A stretch of DNA of 64,000 nucleotides from Atlanticothrix silvestris CENA357 (GTDB lineage Bacteria > Cyanobacteriota > Cyanobacteriia > Cyanobacteriales > Nostocaceae), in the NCBI RefSeq assembly GCF_016056295.1, contig NZ_JAECZB010000014.1:43125-107124 (forward strand). The letters are read 5' to 3'. Position numbers and translations under genes: made by a program. Below the pieces are notes generated by a model. That model was not told where the DNA came from, searched no databases, and worked only from the letters and a program-made list of their open reading frames with translations. Positions 61,510-64,000 of the stretch are shown here, piece after piece; the first letter of the stretch is position 1; every line of letters starts with the position of its first letter.

Positions 61510-61614
61510 ATTTCTTAATATTTATTAATACTTATACATTAATGTTAACACCCTTTTAGAGAACTGTATCTAACTTACGATAGATGTGGTTAGTTTTCGA
61601 TGATGTTCTTCGAG

Positions 61615-62388
61615 TTACTGGAATAACCGTACAGACAAGTGGCGATCGCGTAAGTAGTTCTTAATTTCTGCCACGCTTAATTGCCCGTAATGCAGTAATG
61701 ATGCTAATAGTGCAGCTTCGGCTTTGCCTTCTGTTAGTGCCGTGTAGATATGTTCACAATTGCCTGCACCACCAGAGGCAATTACTGGAACTTGTACAGA
61801 TTCTGCGATCGCTCTTGTCAAGCTTAGGTCGTAGCCAGCTTGAGTACCGTCAGCATCCATACTTGTGACTAGCAGTTCTCCTGCTCCTCGTTTTTCAACT
61901 TCTTGTGCCCAAAGTAAGGCATCTAAACCAGTGTTTTCTCTACCACCTCGCACATACACATCCCAGCCTGGGTTGTTAGGGTCAACTCTGCGTCTGGCAT
62001 CAATAGCAACAACTATACATTGATTACCAAAGCGATCGCTTGCCCGATTAATCAAGTCTGGTTCACGTACTGCCGCAGAATTAATACTAACCTTGTCAGC
62101 TCCCGCGCGTAACAAAGCTTTAACATTTTCTAAGGATTGAATACCACCACCGACAGTGAGTGGAATAAAGACTTGTTCAGCAGTACGGTAAACTACATCA
62201 ATAATTGTATCTCGATCTTCATGAGTCGCTGTAATATCCAGAAATACTAACTCGTCTGCACCAGCTTCGTTGTAAACCTTTGCCAACTCAACCGGATCGC
62301 CCGCATCTTTAAGGTCAACAAAGTTAACTCCCTTTACAACTCGTCCCGCCTTCACATCTAAGCACGGTAAGATTCTTTTAGACAACAT
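61615..62388 (-). CDS. hisF: Imidazole glycerol phosphate synthase subunit HisF
   Basis: The 257-residue TIM-barrel protein has the HisF start [22 protein letters not shown] with catalytic Asp in [22 protein letters not shown] (second catalytic Asp) and V-I-A-S-G-G-A-G-N follow. With HisH it makes imidazole glycerol phosphate and AICAR in histidine synthesis. Length is normal. No other his gene is adjacent, as is usual in cyanobacteria, where his genes are scattered. Confidence 0.96.
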   Translation of the reverse strand: MLSKRILPCLDVKAGRVVKGVNFVDLKDAGDPVELAKVYNEAGADELVFLDITATHEDRDTIIDVVYRTAEQVFIPLTVGGGIQSLENVKALLRAGADKVSINSAAVREPDLINRASDRFGNQCIVVAIDARRRVDPNNPGWDVYVRGGRENTGLDALLWAQEVEKRGAGELLVTSMDADGTQAGYDLSLTRAIAESVQVPVIASGGAGNCEHIYTALTEGKAEAALLASLLHYGQLSVAEIKNYLRDRHLSVRLFQ

Positions 62389-62544
62389 AATAACTTTTGA
62401 ACTCCTGGGTAATTGTCCGGAATTTAAATTTTAAATTGGCGCGCGTATTCCCAAACGAAAATCTTCGCATCCCTTGTTAAGTAGCAAGCATGGCGGCAGA
62501 TATAGCGCTCAAACAGTCCTCAAGTCAAAGTTGATAGCTGAATT

Positions 62545-63648
62545 ATGGCGATAATCTCCTCGAAAAAACAGCCTCAAGAACCCAACGGACAACCAAAGCA
62601 GCCACAAGAGTCGGCGAAAGCGTCTCCCAAGGAAAACGTTTTGCAACCTGAAGCTGCTATTGATGAACAAGGTAAGCAAGAAGAGAGTATCCGACCACAG
62701 CGATTTGCTGATTACATTGGGCAAAAAGACCTAAAGGATGTCCTGGACATTGCCATTAAAGCAGCCAAGTCGAGAGGTGAGGTGCTGGATCACTTGCTGC
62801 TATATGGGCCTCCAGGATTGGGTAAAACGACAATGGCAATGATTTTAGCATCAGAAATGGGGGTAAATTACAAAATTACCAGTGCGCCAGCGCTAGAACG
62901 TCCAAGGGATATTGTAGGGTTACTAGTTAATCTCAAACCCGGAGATGTTTTATTTATAGATGAAATTCATCGTCTTTCCCGGATGACAGAAGAAATTCTT
63001 TATCCGGCTATGGAAGATTACCGCTTAGATATCACCATTGGTAAAGGTTCTAGCGCTCGCATCAGGAGTTTACCACTAGCAAAATTTACCTTAGTGGGAG
63101 CCACAACTCGTGTAGGTGCGCTGACTTCACCATTACGCGATCGCTTCGGCTTGGTACAAAAACTGCGATTTTATGAAGTTGATGAACTAAGCCAAATTGT
63201 TTTACGCAGCGCTCAATTTCTCCAAACCCCCGTTACAGAAGATGGTGCAATAGAAATTGCCAGGCGATCGCGAGGCACACCACGGATTGCCAATCGGTTA
63301 CTCAAGCGGGTACGTGATTATGCAGAAGTCAAATCATCAGGAGAAATTACTGAAAGTATCGCAGCCGAAGCATTGGAACTATTCCAAGTAGACCCCCGTG
63401 GTTTAGATTGGACAGATCGCCAAATGTTGAATGTAATTATTGAACAATTCAACGGTGGTCCGGTAGGGTTAGAAACAATTGCCGCCGCCACAGGTGAAGA
63501 TACCCAAACAATTGAAGAAGTGTACGAACCTTACCTCATGCAAATTGGTTATTTAAGCCGGACTCCTCGTGGTAGGGTGGCGACAAAAGCAGCATACAAG
63601 CATTTGGACTTTAAGCCACCCAATAATGAACAGTTGTCGCTGTTGTAA
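62545..63648 (+). CDS. ruvB: Holliday junction branch migration helicase RuvB
   Basis: The 367-residue AAA+ protein has a Gln/Pro/Lys-rich N-terminal extension (about 1-45). [11 protein letters not shown], Walker [10 protein letters not shown], Walker [10 protein letters not shown], sensor 1 G-A-T-T-R and the arginine region [10 protein letters not shown] follow. A winged-helix C-terminus includes [12 protein letters not shown]. RuvB hexamers drive branch migration with RuvA. The gene looks intact. Confidence 0.96.
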   Translation: MAIISSKKQPQEPNGQPKQPQESAKASPKENVLQPEAAIDEQGKQEESIRPQRFADYIGQKDLKDVLDIAIKAAKSRGEVLDHLLLYGPPGLGKTTMAMILASEMGVNYKITSAPALERPRDIVGLLVNLKPGDVLFIDEIHRLSRMTEEILYPAMEDYRLDITIGKGSSARIRSLPLAKFTLVGATTRVGALTSPLRDRFGLVQKLRFYEVDELSQIVLRSAQFLQTPVTEDGAIEIARRSRGTPRIANRLLKRVRDYAEVKSSGEITESIAAEALELFQVDPRGLDWTDRQMLNVIIEQFNGGPVGLETIAAATGEDTQTIEEVYEPYLMQIGYLSRTPRGRVATKAAYKHLDFKPPNNEQLSLL

Positions 63649-63814
63649 TTAGGGGTTAGGGAATAGGGGCTAGGGAATAGGAAGCAGGGGAGCAACAAGA
63701 GGGAAAAGGGTAAAGGATGAAAAAATAAACCCTTTCCCCCTTACCCATTCCCCTTTACCCTTCTTACCCATGCCCCATGCTCAATGCTTTTGTTTATAGA
63801 CACAGGTAAACCAG
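63649..63814. repeat. Intergenic tandem-type repeats
   Basis: A ttaggggttagggaataggggctaggg stretch (split over 63651-63685) is followed by gggaaaagggtaaagg and its near-complement ccctttccccctta. Similar tracts lie at 14160-14200 and 23855-23885. No gene is seen. Confidence 0.75.
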
Positions 63815-64000
63815 ATGATTAAATTAATTAGTATTTTTCTCAGTTTGTTACTTGTGTTTGGCTGGAGTAGCCCAGTTATGGCGCTATCTCAACAGCCCAG
63901 TATGACTCAAGAGCAGCTACAGCAAGGAGATGAGTGGGCAAATCAGGCCTTTGCAGCCACGAATCAAGGTGATTTTGCCAAAGCTGAACAGTATTGGACA
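63815..64000 (+). CDS. Secreted TPR-type protein (3' end outside window)
   Basis: From ATG 63815 the first 62 residues are visible. They show a signal peptide (I-S-I-F-L-S-L-L-L-V-F-G-W-S-S-P-V-M-A-L-S) and the beginning of a helical repeat (D-E-W-A-N-Q-A-F-A-A-T-N-Q-G-D-F-A-K-A-E-Q-Y-W) of tetratricopeptide type. The remainder is cut by the window edge. Confidence 0.75.
   Translation, partial: MIKLISIFLSLLLVFGWSSPVMALSQQPSMTQEQLQQGDEWANQAFAATNQGDFAKAEQYWT

Overview
The window is chromosomal DNA from a cyanobacterium, most likely a filamentous Nostoc/Anabaena-type (Nostocales). The HIP1 octamer (gcgatcgc) is scattered throughout. Intergenic heptanucleotide tandem repeats (agttgtc, tgaccac) of the type known from Nostoc genomes are present. 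The gene set includes rpaB, sasA, crr7, a CCB2/CCB4-type cytochrome b6f assembly factor, a DUF3493 protein and a lysyl-tRNA synthetase with a KTSC tail.

Layout. 1-10.3 kb is accessory: the end of a HEAT-repeat protein, a DUF6888/DUF6887 pair, several small toxin-antitoxin-like genes (some broken), two Uma2-family genes, a broken NTPase-TPR gene and an unusual 21-nt tandem array beside a 155-aa gene. Embedded in it (1.5-5.3 kb) are a DUF456 gene, the CCB-type gene, rpaB and radA. 10.4-13.8 kb holds a Clp-fold membrane protease, a peptidoglycan-binding protein and a membrane protein. 14.3-21.2 kb is the rimP-nusA-ylxR-infB transcription/translation cluster with a structured leader. 21.2-33.9 kb mixes secreted beta-helix/SLH, TPR and DUF2267 proteins, a Crp-type regulator, a sigma-like factor, a histidine kinase and a PIN-type toxin-antitoxin pair.

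Next to tRNA-Thr(CGT) at 25.73-25.80 kb is what I read as the relic of a type V-K CRISPR-associated transposon: a right-end-like terminus at 25839 followed by an internal cas12k fragment. At 33.9-35.4 kb a MITE with 13-bp inverted repeats abuts an IS701-like element with a 4-bp target duplication.

36-44.5 kb carries surface functions: a large PPC/ELWxxDGT-repeat protein, then a same-strand set (two secreted subunit-like proteins, a PapD-like chaperone, a large usher-like barrel) resembling a chaperone-usher pilus locus. 44.6-64 kb is mainly housekeeping and signalling: ppk1, response regulators, a diguanylate cyclase, crr7, sasA, an SLH lipoprotein, a GDSL hydrolase, an aldolase-family protein, an M42 peptidase, lysS, tRNA-Ala(GGC), hisF, ruvB and the start of a TPR protein. 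A GxxExxY gene there lies inside a pair of 28-bp inverted repeats.

Most worth following up: the cas12k/transposon-end relic, the 21-nt array with its neighbouring gene, the inverted-repeat-bounded GxxExxY unit, and the chaperone-usher-like locus. All family assignments are from reading the sequence and from memory; no database search was run.
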